A stretch of 64,000 bases of DNA from Balanoglossus misakiensis (GCA_040954595.2 CM082581.2:4526001-4590000), one strand, 5' to 3'; counted from the first letter of the stretch, positions 13,308 to 23,020 are shown. Made by a program: numbers and translations. The notes: generated by a model not told the origin, from the sequence alone.

Positions 13308-15431
13308 GTAAGTATTGCGTCGATTTAGTGGGCAAGTTTGATTTAGCATAGTGCAAAACAAATAGAACGCTCAAGTCAAAATCTACATACGTAAGTAAAG
13401 AGGCATGGTTGATGGTATCTGAAAACACGTATATAATGTATATCTACAAGTGTTTCCTGATATAACTTCCTATCTCTCCAATAGTGTGCATCACGTTCTT
13501 CCCTAACTAAGTTCCATGCTGAACGCACACTTATTTTATTGCGCTTATGCAATAGCAAAAAAGTAACTGTACATTGATTCTTTTCTTGATCTCTCGCGAC
13601 TCTCTTTATTCTCTTTCCGGCAATCAAATATTATCTTCACTTTTGTATTGTATTGGTTTTACATATATGATGATAAAAAATGGAACAGCACCAATGATAT
13701 TAGACAGATTTAAATGCACTTCTAATCGTATGAGAGATAATTTTTCATTTGTAAATGTGCGTCTGTGTGCATTACGCACTACACTATGACGTTTGTACAT
13801 GTAAGTTCCATTTCCGGCTAAGTCTATATCACTTTGTACATGTACGTCATTCTGTCTGTGCGCAACGGAACCTATTTCCCAGCTTCAGATTAAAGATATA
13901 TGGTCACCTCCAATCTGCATACGTAAATGGCAAAAATAGCGTATCTGGGTGTTCTAAAGAACATATAGTGGCGCTCTGTTTTTCGCGTGTGCCACCCACT
14001 GAAAATCTGTCATTGGCTAAATCTCAATTTGCCATGGTAACTGTTGCTAAAATTGTATAAGTGACCGTATACATTTTGGTTAATTTCCCCTCCACATGCG
14101 CGCGTATTCGTCTGTATATCGTGTATTTTTCCTATTTCCTATTACCTTGTCATGTCTGGGCCTTAAGTTTGTTTCCCCTTGCTATTAAGGATCCACACCT
14201 AACAACATTCAACATTACAGAAATTTGTCCACGCTAACAAAATATCTACCGGACAATGACAAAGTTTACTGTTGTTACAACCCGGTATGAGGAAACAATC
14301 AGCCGTGCATGTTCAGCTCAGTTTGAAACATATAAATTACTAATCTAGAATGAAGTAGGTGTCTCGGGTGTAGAAAATTCTCAATATTCTACAAAGTTGA
14401 GTACTATTTGTAAAGTTTCAGTTCCGTAAATTTGCGTTATTAAAACGCAAAACGGTGTTTACTTCCCCAATCTTATAATTCAGTTATAAAGATTTTCATG
14501 ATACACTAATACGCTAAAATACAATTAAACCGCATTGACCAACTTAAAAAATGTATGGTATCAAACATTGCTTTTTCTCGCGAGCCAAACCTTTACCACG
14601 GCCTCTTCTGGTAACTCAGTAGCTGTTACCGTAAAGAGGCACGGGTTTTACGACAATGACATTTCTCATATACCCGGTTGCATTTGAATGATCATCGTGA
14701 ACAAAGGTTACGCGACAATTTCATTATCATCGCAAGCCTTGGCAAGTAAAAGGGAAAAAATAAAGTCCTTCAAATATGAACGTTTTGCAGGAAGGAAAAT
14801 AATGCAGCTTTAAAGTATAAATAAAATGCATGGAATACTAATACAAGAAATTTACAATTGAACATCAAAAACTAAATCCTGATCACGTAGATCCAGCTCT
14901 GAATCACCTGCGCTGAACCTTCGACATGATGTTGAGGTGGTAAATGCATGGCACCACAGCCATTCGGTCGTAAAATCTATTTGGACCTCCTGTCACAAAT
15001 GGTCGACTCTTTCATTATGTTACAGCCAGGGCTAACCCAGCGAACAGGACGGAGTCCATCGCTTTCGACGTCATTGTACAGGAGGTGAGTTGTGTAATGG
15101 TCTAAAGCTAATAGACCATTTTCCAAACTCCACGTGAGACCCTGAGAGATTTCGCGGGTCTAGCCATTTTTTTTTCGTGAGCACGCATACCAACGCACGC
15201 TCAACCATGACAACGTGGGCCAATGTCTTTTGACTAGTTGACCGTCTTTTCAAGTATTTGAAATGTACAGAATTGCATAAAGACACTGACATAGTATGAT
15301 TTGTTCCACTAGAACGTGCCTATCGGATACGAAGTCTATTCATTCAGACCAGGAAGTAGCGTGAAAATTTACGATGGAAATCAGGTAAGCCTAGAGGGTG
15401 GGTGGCAAACAGCCCTAGCAGCAATCGTCGT

Positions 15432-15470
<39 letters not shown>

Positions 15471-18400
15471 GGTAACGTCGTATTCCATTATCTGTTGACA
15501 TCCTACAGCCAAACTTGTCAACATCTGCTATAGATGGCTTAATAGTAAATTGCTTTGATAATCATACCCATGTCACTTGCTTCGTTGAAGTTTGTTATGG
15601 CATGATGTGTGTGATGTCGTCAGTTTTCGGTATTCGCAGGAAAACCGTTTTGAAATCAAGGAGGAGACGCTATCAGTACTGCATTATTTGGATTATGGAG
15701 TAACCAGTCATTATGAACTACTGTTAAACCTGACTGAGGTAGGCATGTGAAAAATTGCACTTTATCGTTGGAGAGGAATTACGCTTCACAGTATAGGTCA
15801 ATAAAATCGGATTGAAATAAGATGTAGAGATGTGCTCGGTCTTTTTCTCGTCACTCAATCTTTGGTGTTTACTTCAGTCCGTTGTTTTCTCAAAGAAAGC
15901 ACACGACAAAGCAGTTAGGAAACTATCCTTCTTTACGCATCGTTTTAATTAGTTTGGAGTCAACAATGTAGCAATACACACTGGAGGTGAAGTGGTGGTG
16001 GTGGTGGTGGTGTTCGGCGGCGGCGGTGGTGGTGGTGGTAAAGTGGTTGGGTAGTGGTGGTGGCGTGATTTAAACTTGCGACTTACTAGTTGCGTGAAAC
16101 ACTGAATCGTGTTTCTCTTTGCTGTTGTTATCAGGGAGAAGAGAAAGAAGACACCACAATGACAATTATAATAGAAGATATCGTCGGCTGGCCTCCAATC
16201 TATAATGAATCATGCGCAATAAAGAAAACTCGAGAACCAAGTGACTATGTAAGTTTCAGGGCATATACATGTAACTGCGGAAGACCGAATGGATAAGCCA
16301 GTGATCATAAATCATGCAATTTTCGTTTATGTTCTCTAAAATAAAAACACACGTAACACAAGCAGGAAATAAAACAGACACACCTTTTTGGAGGGTTGTG
16401 GGTTAACTTACATCAAAGACACGCAAAAAACTATACAATCAACATTGTCACGCTCAAACAGTTAACGCATGCGCACACTTTTAATTACAATTTGCAGATC
16501 ATGTGTATTTAAAGAAGTGGCAAGAAAATGTTTTAAACGTGTCTTGCAGATTTTTGATTTCAAGTCCGTTTTACCCCAGGCCGCTAAGGGACATGAAAGT
16601 TACATCTTTTCTCCAATGCTAACTCACGATTGTGAAAAGAAATTTGACGATAACTGAATTTCTCTCAATATTTGTGCTTAACTGCCAGGCCAGCCTCTAT
16701 TCTCCTTTGGATTTGATTTCAAATAAAATTCACTATAAGGCATGTCACCGCATTTACGTATACTACCCGCGTTACCTGTTGCAGCCCGCCCCCGTACGTT
16801 TGTGGTTGCACATGGGAGACACGGAAACCCCGGTAGAAAACTTGTTACCCGCTCAAGCATTTTACGAGGATCGAATGCACGTCGACGTCAACAATAGCGA
16901 ATGTAAGAAATAATTTGGTGAAAACTAGACTGTGTACGGTGGGTAAAATATCTGAATTAATACCTCCATGCTTACCAGCATGCATGTGGCAGGACATGTG
17001 TAGTTGCGTCTGTAGTGTAAGCTAGCAAGCAAACAAACAAACCACGGGCGAGGACTGTCTGCAGTTTAGTTGAAACTATTGTTTCGTCGTGTTTGGCGAG
17101 GGAGGGGTATAACTACGTGCATGGAAAACAGAATACGAAATACCCAGCAGAGTTGATCATCGACAAATAATTAATTGTGTACATGGATGTACATATACTT
17201 CTTACAAGGCAAGTGTGTCAGCACCAAAATCCATGAAAACGTCTCGTGATATCAGAAAATATCACGGCTATTTACTGTAATTTCATGAGATTTGTATGTT
17301 TATTAAATCAGGTAGGCTAACACTATATATGCCGATTAAACGCAAGTATACTGACGAAGACATCAACGATAGGAATGCCGGTTGCGTTGACGACAAAGGA
17401 TACCAGATGTTAAATAGTCCGCATTCTATTGAATTATTCGAGGTACGTCAATAATACCAAACAGTATACATTTCGGAATGTCGCACTTAGACACCCATGC
17501 TTTCATTCAGTTCTGTCCGTGTCTAAGGTATTGTACTTCAGGGACCATTGTGAAACGTCTCAAGTCAAATGCTGGCCGAAACGTCTAGATTTGAGGCGGC
17601 TTTGTCGGCCAGACCAGAGCCGGTATAAGGATTACTAGTAACACCTCTCCACATCCCATTGTCTATGGGGCCGAGCCTCAGCGCTTATACATAAACTTTG
17701 CGTGTGCATAGAAAGTAGAACAGGCGACTCAAAGGATTAAAGGTATACGGTCACCTATACAAATTTAGCCACAGTTACCATGGTAAATCGAGATCTAACC
17801 AATCACAGATTTTCAGTGGGTGGCACACGCGAAAATAAAGTGTTCTTTAGAACACTCAAATACGCCATTTCAACTATATATGGCGATATGTAAATTGGAG
17901 GTGACCGTATACCTTTAATTGGTGCTCTGTGATCACCATAGGCAAATAGTGAATCGAATTATACCATGTGTGAACCTGACAATAGACTAAATAATTACTT
18001 GCCTTCTAAGACAAACATGTTTGAGGCAAAGATAAAATAGTAACATGCGGCGGTAAAGGAAATGGGGGGGGGGGGGGGGGTTTGAACATGAATGTTGCGC
18101 GGACGACACTAATAATTATCACAAATTGGTGATTTTACAACCAGTAGAGCTTGTTCTTTTTCAACAGAGGACGGACGAATATCCTCCAAATAGTTTGATT
18201 CCTCTCCATCGGATACAAGGTCGTTGGAAATTGTGTGTAATTAGTATCGTTCTGTCGCTGGACATGGCTGGAAAAACGTGGCATTGTCATTTCACATACA
18301 CAAGGACGATTCAATATGCGTTTCGCAAAGCAGCGATAAGTGGACATTTCGAAATACTCGGTAAGACCATCTTAAACTGTTATATCTGCACTTAATACGG

Positions 18401-20086
18401 CGTTTTAATTTAATGGTGCTATATAAAAATTATGTGCTGTTCCGATTACCCGAACTACCCTAATTTTAGCCCGCCGACCCTGAACATTTTAGAGCTTCGT
18501 AAACCGGAAGTAAGAATAACGATGTCAAATATACAAAATTTAAGAAAAATGCGAAAATCACGCAAGAACTATTACGTCATTCTCCTACACTACGGCGGCC
18601 AAAGATACAAAAAAGTGCAAAATAAAAAAATCCTTACCTATACCTACCCTAATTTTGACTGAAAACCATGTAATCGGAACAGCACATTATATTTTTTAGC
18701 CTAATTCTCAAGAAAATCTCGCTTTGTTATGCGACAGTGGCAGTTTACCCGAACTTAGGAAGCTTTCTGTTATTGATGATGACGGCCGAAGGAATGTGAA
18801 ATTTGGGGTTGGCCATTCCACAACTCTGTCACATTGAAGGCATACTCAAATGTCCATAGTGGCAAATTTGATGGCCGGAATATCTTTAAAATATGACCCT
18901 TCGACTGCACTCTTATTCACAAACTAGGGTGTCCTGTTGGTAAATACGGTCCCCTATGCGCATACGACTGTATGTGTCGGAATGGAGCAACCTGTCACGT
19001 CATGAACGGAGCGTGTAAATGTATGCCTGGTTGGCGGGGAGTTGCCTGTGACGTAGGTAAGTGTCGTCTGTGTTGACATATACTCTGAATTAAACGCATG
19101 GAACCAACGAATGAACCATTTTGGAGGGTGACTCTGCTTCCTTTTATTAAAAACGCTTTACTGGAGAACACACTGAGGGAAGAATTTGACAATTCATCGC
19201 TTGAATCATGTGATAACATCCATTAAAACTATCATTTTAGATTCCCTACGGGCTCTGGATTCCTTTGATTAGACCCGCATAGTTGAACACTCCGTGCAAT
19301 TATGAAAAGTTTTATTTTTGCTGTTCCGGGTGGTTAGCCTACAAAATTACTTTTTGCGCTCTTCTTCGATTCTCAGCATATCCAAGCATAGTTTTTGACC
19401 CCATCGAAGCCGATTTGGTTTACGATCAAGAATTTCAACTCAGATGCACCTTTCACAATGTGCACTTGTCGTCTATTGCAAATGCAACGTTGCTTCATAA
19501 TGGTGACGTCATTCCGAAATCGGCAGACGTCGATCGAATACAGATTTCTGAAGGAAGGTAGGTCCGTCAATTCAAGTCACACAGACAATCTCTACTTCTC
19601 AGTATTTCACTGAAAAATAAATCGTTAACCTACATACATCGCTTTCGCGGTGCAAGAGAACTTATGACAGCGTACATGTATGTCTACCAGCAAGTTGGGC
19701 TTGGTCAGATGTCTGAAATCTGCTCCGTGTGGATTTCTGACGTGTCCAGGTCTCGATCCATCCTCATCTATGGGATTTTGTCTGTTTTCAGATCAAGTAC
19801 ATGTGCTCCCATTACATGCATTAGGGGTCATTTCTATTTGAAGTGAATAATATTTACGGTCCTAAACTGTCTCTGTTTCGGGGGTGCCTTTTCCCCACAG
19901 AGTTACACAGGCACGTGAATCTAGGTACATACATGTATGATATGAGTGTTTATGTCTTTTCAAGGAACGGTCTATTCTTGAATATTACCAGCACACGAGA
20001 TCGTGACTCGGGCATCTACCTGTGCAGAGTTGAATTAGGAAATGGCAACGTTTTATCTGCCGAGACAAGTCTCAACGTAACTGGTA

Positions 20087-20124
<38 letters not shown>

Positions 20125-21894
20125 GGTGCGAACTTATGATGCCGAAAATTGATGCCTAAAGTTACGGTTAAAATTGCAGATAATACGACTCACGAGAGAA
20201 ATGTGACGTCATCTTCGTAATCTCGAAAGCGTGCATGCACCATGATGTCGTGGAAACCTTTGAGCGTACAATTTCTACGTATCCCACACTGCATTGCTGT
20301 GGTAATTTTAAACGATGTCTAGACATAAGCGACCTTTCAGATCTTCCAATCAGTTTACCGAAATGTGTGTGACAGTTTGACGAAATATAGTGCAATCATG
20401 TAGCCTACATGAATGTAGAGAGGGGGAGAGACAGAGAGAGAAGGAGAGAGAATTACACTTTCTCGTAGAATACGATTACAAACGCAGCTAAACGCCAATT
20501 AGAAGTAACTAAAATGTGCCACGTTATCTATCTCCAGGTTGTAAGACCAACTTTTGGGGAGAATTCTGCAACAACTCTTGCGACTGCCATGGTGACAATT
20601 CAAACGGCTGTGATCGATGGTTGGGTTGTCTGTGTAGTGAAGGCTGGGATGGAAGACATTGTGACATAGGTAAGGGGTGTACATCTCAGGGGCATGTCGT
20701 CTTGTCTGGACCTTCGAGCGTGCGAGCGTGGATGCAGCTTCGCGTACAGGTGTGGATGAAAGCGAGTGCATGCAGTAAACGATCGCGCTGGCGAATAGAA
20801 GTACTGTGAATGTGTGGGGCTCGCTATCATGTTGTATAATAATACCAAGCACAGGCGCTTGTATAGATGCTATTTCAGTTATTTGCTCGTTTACGTTTTG
20901 CTGTATGCATGTAACCCGGCCTATTTATGCGTAACACAGACACCGAGGCCCCAGTCTTTTCTTTGTGTCCGAGTAATATAACTGCGGCTGCGAGAGGGAA
21001 CGACAATCGTGTACCCGTGTCCTGGATACAGCCCCAAGCAACCGACAATTCTGGCTTCGTTAATCTCACGGCGAACTACCAACCTGAACAGCTATTTGAC
21101 ATCGGTTTACATCACGTGATCTACACGGCCAGTGATCGCCAAGGCAACGCCTCCACCTGCGAGTTCTACGTGGACGTTGCTGGCGTTCAGCTGCAAGGGG
21201 TGAATGCCGTGCCGTTGGTGGCGATCGTCACAGTTAGCGTAACTGTCTCCGTCGCCACCGCGTCCGCCGTTGCCGTGTGGTGTCATCGCCGGAGACGACG
21301 AGGAATAACTAATTTGATGGGCAAGGCCAACACTGACGGTAAGACAAGAGATATCTTCAGGACCAGATCTTCTATGTCATTGGAATCAGTACTACATGTG
21401 ATACAAACTAAAAGCATGGTCCCATTTACAGTTTCCTCCCGCCAGTTTCAAAACAGATCAGAAAGAGCGGTCCGTCCGATATGAACTAGGCCGTTATACA
21501 ATCACGCACTCCCTCCCCCTCCCTCCCTCCCCCTCTCTGACTCTCTCTCTCTCTCCCTCCCTCCCCCCTCCCTCCCCCTCCCCTCCCTCCCCCCTCTCTC
21601 TCGCTCTCTCTCTCTCCCTCACTCCATCTTTTCTGTTCCCTTTCTGCAGTTGACAAGAAGTGGGATGCGTTTGTGTCGGTGAAAGGAGACACGGACGACG
21701 AAGACTTTGTGTACAAGGAGTTGTTTCCGTATCTTGAAAAGAGGTGTAACTATAAATTGAATCTCCACCTCCGAGATTTCATCCCTGGAGAAGGTAACCG
21801 TACCAAACAAAACATTGTTAGTTAGCTAGACCGGATTTTCTCACAATTCAGTATTTCGTCACCGTAGAATGTCTATTTTAGCAAAAAATAACGT

Positions 21895-21940
<46 letters not shown>

Positions 21941-21946
21941 ATTTAT

Positions 21947-22040
<94 letters not shown>

Positions 22041-22535
22041 GTAGCCATCGTTGATAATATTATCGAAGCTATTAAAAAGAGTCGTGTCACTATTCTCATC
22101 TTATCGCCTGCGTTTGCGCAGAGTGTCTGGTGTACCTATGAAGTTGCGCATGCCTACTACGAAGTTGTCAACTTGGAACACAAGATCATCCCCATTATGT
22201 TTGAAGACATTACAAACTGTGACGTCGAAATCAAACCTGGTCTGCGCATGGTTCTGGAGACCATCTCGTACCTGCCTTGGCCGAAACACGGGACTGAACG
22301 GGACAAAGAAGTGTTCTGGAAGAAGTTGAGAAAAGCGATGCCGCCAAAATTGGTCCGGGAAAGGCAGGAAGGCGACCACGATCATCCCGAATGTGAACGT
22401 AGACGCGTATGCTTCAACGCGAAGGAGGTTGTCTCCAAATACCTACTGCGTATGTTCAAATACAACAGGCGCGATGACGATGGTTATCAACGCGTTTGTG
22501 CGGACTTCATTGAAGTAAATGCCGTGAATAAATAA
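13256..22535 (+). CDS. Chimeric TIR receptor: cadherin-like, EGF, Ig, EGF, HYR, TM, TIR (whole gene, 15 exons)
   Basis: The spliced CDS is 2433 nt, encoding about 810 aa. Visible order: signal peptide (1-19); degenerate cadherin-like repeat (about 29-118); unrecognised region (133-279); Tie/MEGF-type EGF (280-322); Ig domain (323-422, with the D-x-G-x-Y-x-C signature); second EGF (423-466); HYR module (467-546); transmembrane helix (about 556-581) followed by five arginines; TIR (about 600-745); 65-aa basic tail. All 14 junctions are GT-AG and phase-compatible. The TIR has box 1 WDAF, a TLR-like BB loop RDFIPG (641-646) and box 3 FW (738-739). Inference: a plasma-membrane receptor whose cytoplasmic TIR recruits MyD88-like adaptors, while the ectodomain binds protein ligands or cell surfaces. 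The ectodomain has no leucine-rich repeats, so it is not a TLR. The ATG was chosen for its signal peptide; an in-frame upstream ATG exists at 13148. Confidence 0.85.
13894..14076. mobile_element. MITE family M2, copy 1 (diverged), receptor intron 1
   Basis: About 180 bp with ends related to TTAA-AGGTATACGGTCACC. The body is clearly similar to the reverse complement of 17741-17914, sharing the blocks GTGTTCTAAAGAACA and CGCGTGTGCCACCCACTGAA. The left flank keeps TTAA; the right flank has decayed. Confidence 0.85.
15026..15084 (+). CDS. TIR receptor exon 2: start of cadherin-like repeat
   Basis: 59 bp, acceptor TTACAG, donor GAG|GTGAGT. It encodes residues 19-37, ending in the cadherin-like strand AFDVIVQE, which continues as NVPIG in the next exon (compare V-x-E-N-x-P-x-G in cadherins). 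Confidence 0.7.
15313..15384 (+). CDS. TIR receptor exon 3: cadherin-like repeat
   Basis: 72 bp, phase 0-0, acceptor CCACTAG, donor CAG|GTAAGC. It encodes NVPIGYEVYSF and following residues, in the position of the cadherin ENxPxG segment. Confidence 0.75.
15431..15470. repeat. (GTT)n microsatellite in receptor intron 3
   Basis: About 13 GTT units directly downstream of exon 3. Confidence 0.95.
15640..15738 (+). CDS. TIR receptor exon 4: cadherin-like LDY segment
   Basis: 99 bp, phase 0-0, acceptor TTCGCAG, donor GAG|GTAGGC. It contains RFEIKEETLSVLHYLDYG, which follows the cadherin pattern F-x-I-x...L-D-Y-E, and SHYELLLNLTE, which resembles the Y-x-L-x-V strand. Confidence 0.75.
15991..16065. 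repeat. (GGT)n/(GGC) G-rich microsatellite in receptor intron 4
   Basis: An imperfect GGT array with GGC units shortly before exon 5. It is G-rich enough for unusual RNA structure. Confidence 0.9.
16135..16248 (+). CDS. TIR receptor exon 5: end of cadherin-like repeat
   Basis: 114 bp, phase 0-0, acceptor TTATCAG, donor TAT|GTAAGT. It encodes TTMTIIIEDIVGWPPIY, at the place of the cadherin V-x-I-x-V-x-D-x-N-D-x-x-P-x-F end. The calcium-binding DxND is replaced by EDIVGW, so classical calcium binding is doubtful. Confidence 0.75.
16785..16902 (+). CDS. TIR receptor exon 6: unrecognised ectodomain region
   Basis: 118 bp, acceptor GTTGCAG, donor AAT|GTAAGA, phase 0 to 1. It encodes 39 residues beginning PAPVRLWLHMGD. 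No family is recognised. The placement rests on splice signals and on exact phase agreement with exons 5 and 7. Confidence 0.65.
17312..17442 (+). CDS. TIR receptor exon 7: unrecognised ectodomain region
   Basis: 131 bp, acceptor AAATCAG, donor GAG|GTACGT. It encodes a Cys completed across the junction, then RLTLYMPIKRKYTDEDI and following residues. No domain is recognised. The region from exon 6 to exon 8 has few cysteines and no obvious repeat. Confidence 0.7.
17741..17914. mobile_element. MITE family M2, copy 2 (intact ends), receptor intron 7
   Basis: 174 bp bounded by TTAA at 17737-17740 and 17915-17918. The terminal inverted repeats AGGTATACGGTCACC / GGTGACCGTATACCT are perfect. No coding capacity, so a non-autonomous element. 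TTAA target duplication fits the piggyBac or Kolobok superfamilies. It is inverted relative to copy 1. Confidence 0.9.
18064..18081. repeat. Poly-G run
   Basis: An uninterrupted G tract of about 18 nt in receptor intron 7. Confidence 0.95.
18168..18360 (+). CDS. TIR receptor exon 8: unrecognised ectodomain region
   Basis: 193 bp, acceptor TTTCAACAG, donor CTC G|GTAAGA, phase 0 to 1. It contains GRWKLCVISIVLSLDMAGKT, reminiscent of a beta-sandwich strand pair. It completes the ~147-aa segment between the cadherin-like repeat and EGF1. Confidence 0.7.
18434..18685. mobile_element. MITE M3 with 16-bp TIRs and ATTAT target duplication
   Basis: 252 bp with perfect terminal inverted repeats GTGCTGTTCCGATTAC / GTAATCGGAACAGCAC, flanked on both sides by ATTAT (18429-18433 and 18686-18690). 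The subterminal motif TACCCTAATTTT occurs near both ends in the same orientation. No transposase. The superfamily is unassigned; a 5-bp duplication is uncommon. Confidence 0.88.
18928..19056 (+). CDS. TIR receptor exon 9: EGF-like domain 1
   Basis: 129 bp, phase 1-1, a single EGF module. It starts GCPVGKYGPLC, then CMCRNGATC, and ends CKCMPGWRGVAC. The spacing and the Y-G-P-x-C start are typical of Tie-receptor and MEGF-type EGF/laminin-EGF modules. Symmetrical phase 1 fits exon-shuffled domains. Confidence 0.9.
19377..19557 (+). CDS. TIR receptor exon 10: Ig domain, first half
   Basis: 181 bp, acceptor TTCTCAG, phase 1 to 2. It encodes the N-terminal half of an Ig domain with the B-strand cysteine in FQLRCTF and N-linked glycosylation sequons. 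The domain is completed by exon 11. Confidence 0.85.
19965..20083 (+). CDS. TIR receptor exon 11: Ig domain, second half
   Basis: 119 bp, phase 2 to 1. It contains TRDRDSGIYLCRVELGNGN, a canonical D-x-G-x-Y-x-C F-strand, so the Ig fold is complete with exon 10. The donor GTAATG runs straight into an (AT)n microsatellite. Confidence 0.88.
20090..20122. repeat. (AT)n microsatellite at a splice donor
   Basis: The run begins 6 nt after the exon 11 donor of the TIR receptor. Confidence 0.95.
20538..20669 (+). CDS. TIR receptor exon 12: EGF-like domain 2
   Basis: 132 bp, phase 1-1, acceptor ATCTCCAG. It encodes GCKTNFWGEFCNNSCDC, then CLCSEGWDGRHC, a laminin/Tie-type EGF module like EGF1. It precedes the HYR module. 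Confidence 0.9.
   Translation, partial: VVRPTFGENSATTLATAMVTIQTAVIDGWVVCVVKAGMEDIVT
20940..21338 (+). CDS. TIR receptor exon 13: HYR module and transmembrane helix
   Basis: 399 bp, phase 1-1. The HYR signature is clear: DTEAPVFSLCPSNI, WIQPQATDNSG, then FDIGLHHVIYTASDRQGN and a closing cysteine. It is followed by a hydrophobic stretch (about 556-581) and HRRRRRG, a strong stop-transfer signal. One exon carries the juxtamembrane domain and the membrane anchor. Confidence 0.92.
21503..21640. repeat. Pyrimidine (CCCT/CTCT) tract before the first TIR exon
   Basis: Nearly 140 nt of C/T on the plus strand. It serves in effect as a giant polypyrimidine tract for exon 14 (acceptor at 21649). Confidence 0.92.
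21650..21793 (+). CDS. TIR receptor exon 14: TIR domain, first half
   Basis: 144 bp, phase 1-1, acceptor TTTCTGCAG downstream of a long pyrimidine repeat. It encodes KKWDAFVSV (box 1) and LHLRDFIPGE (box 2/BB loop with the conserved proline), close to the TLR2-type TIR consensus. Confidence 0.93.
21894..22040. repeat. Compound (ATC)n-(ATCT)n microsatellite before the last TIR exon
   Basis: About 15 TCA units followed by about 24 ATCT units, ending 4 nt before exon 15. The array replaces the usual polypyrimidine tract of this acceptor. Confidence 0.95.
22045..22535 (+). CDS. TIR receptor exon 15: TIR domain, second half, and C-terminal tail
   Basis: 491 bp ending in TAA. It encodes DNIIEAIKKSRVTILILSP, then WCTYEVAHAYYE, then VFWKKLR (box 3), and a charged tail rich in Asp/Arg/Lys. 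The acceptor CTGTAG lies at the very end of an ATCT microsatellite. The tail after box 3 is about 70 aa and shows no known motif. Confidence 0.93.
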
Positions 22536-22863
22536 ATAAACGAAACGACAGTTTTGGGTAGTGTTGCCATCATACGTCATAGCCACTCGCCACGTGATAT
22601 GGAATACCAATACAATCGTTTGGGTGTGTTCAGTTTGCGGTTATAGGTCTCATATGACACTGATACAACAGCATCGTCGGTCCATTTTTCATGCAATTGT
22701 AGAAAACAGAGAATATATAACATACAACATATCCTAGCCATGATTACAAAGCTTTCAAACATGACCCTATTGCAATATGAATTTCCATCCGGTCATTACT
22801 TTTTTGCAATACATGTTTCTATATATGGATGCCCGTTAGGGACATTTCGTAAAGCAAATATAA

Positions 22864-22869
22864 AATAAA
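22864..22869 (+). other. Candidate poly(A) signal AATAAA of the TIR receptor
   Basis: AATAAA about 330 nt after the stop codon, followed within 30-50 nt by GT-rich sequence. Another AATAAA overlaps the stop codon itself (22527-22532) and is less likely to be used. Confidence 0.4.
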
Positions 22870-22917
22870 AGCGCTATTGAACACTATTGCAGTGGAGTTT
22901 GGCGCTCTATAAGTCTT

Positions 22918-22949
22918 TTGATTGATTGATTGATTGGTTGATTGGTTGG

Positions 22950-23020
<71 letters not shown>
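22918..23020. repeat. (GATT)n microsatellite
   Basis: An imperfect GATT/GGTT array just downstream of the receptor gene. Confidence 0.95.

Noticed and set aside
15316-15498. Frame with a run of cysteines after receptor exon 3
   Set aside because: The poly-Cys is translation of the intronic GTT array past the donor at 15384.
20499-20852. 117-codon minus-strand frame over EGF2 exon
   Set aside because: Shadow of the plus-strand EGF exon, which has clear cysteine spacing and splice phase.
22045-22535. SARM1-type NADase TIR interpretation
   Set aside because: Sequence around RDFIPG, DNIIEAI, WCTYE and FW is closest to TLR-type signalling TIRs; there are no SAM or ARM repeats.
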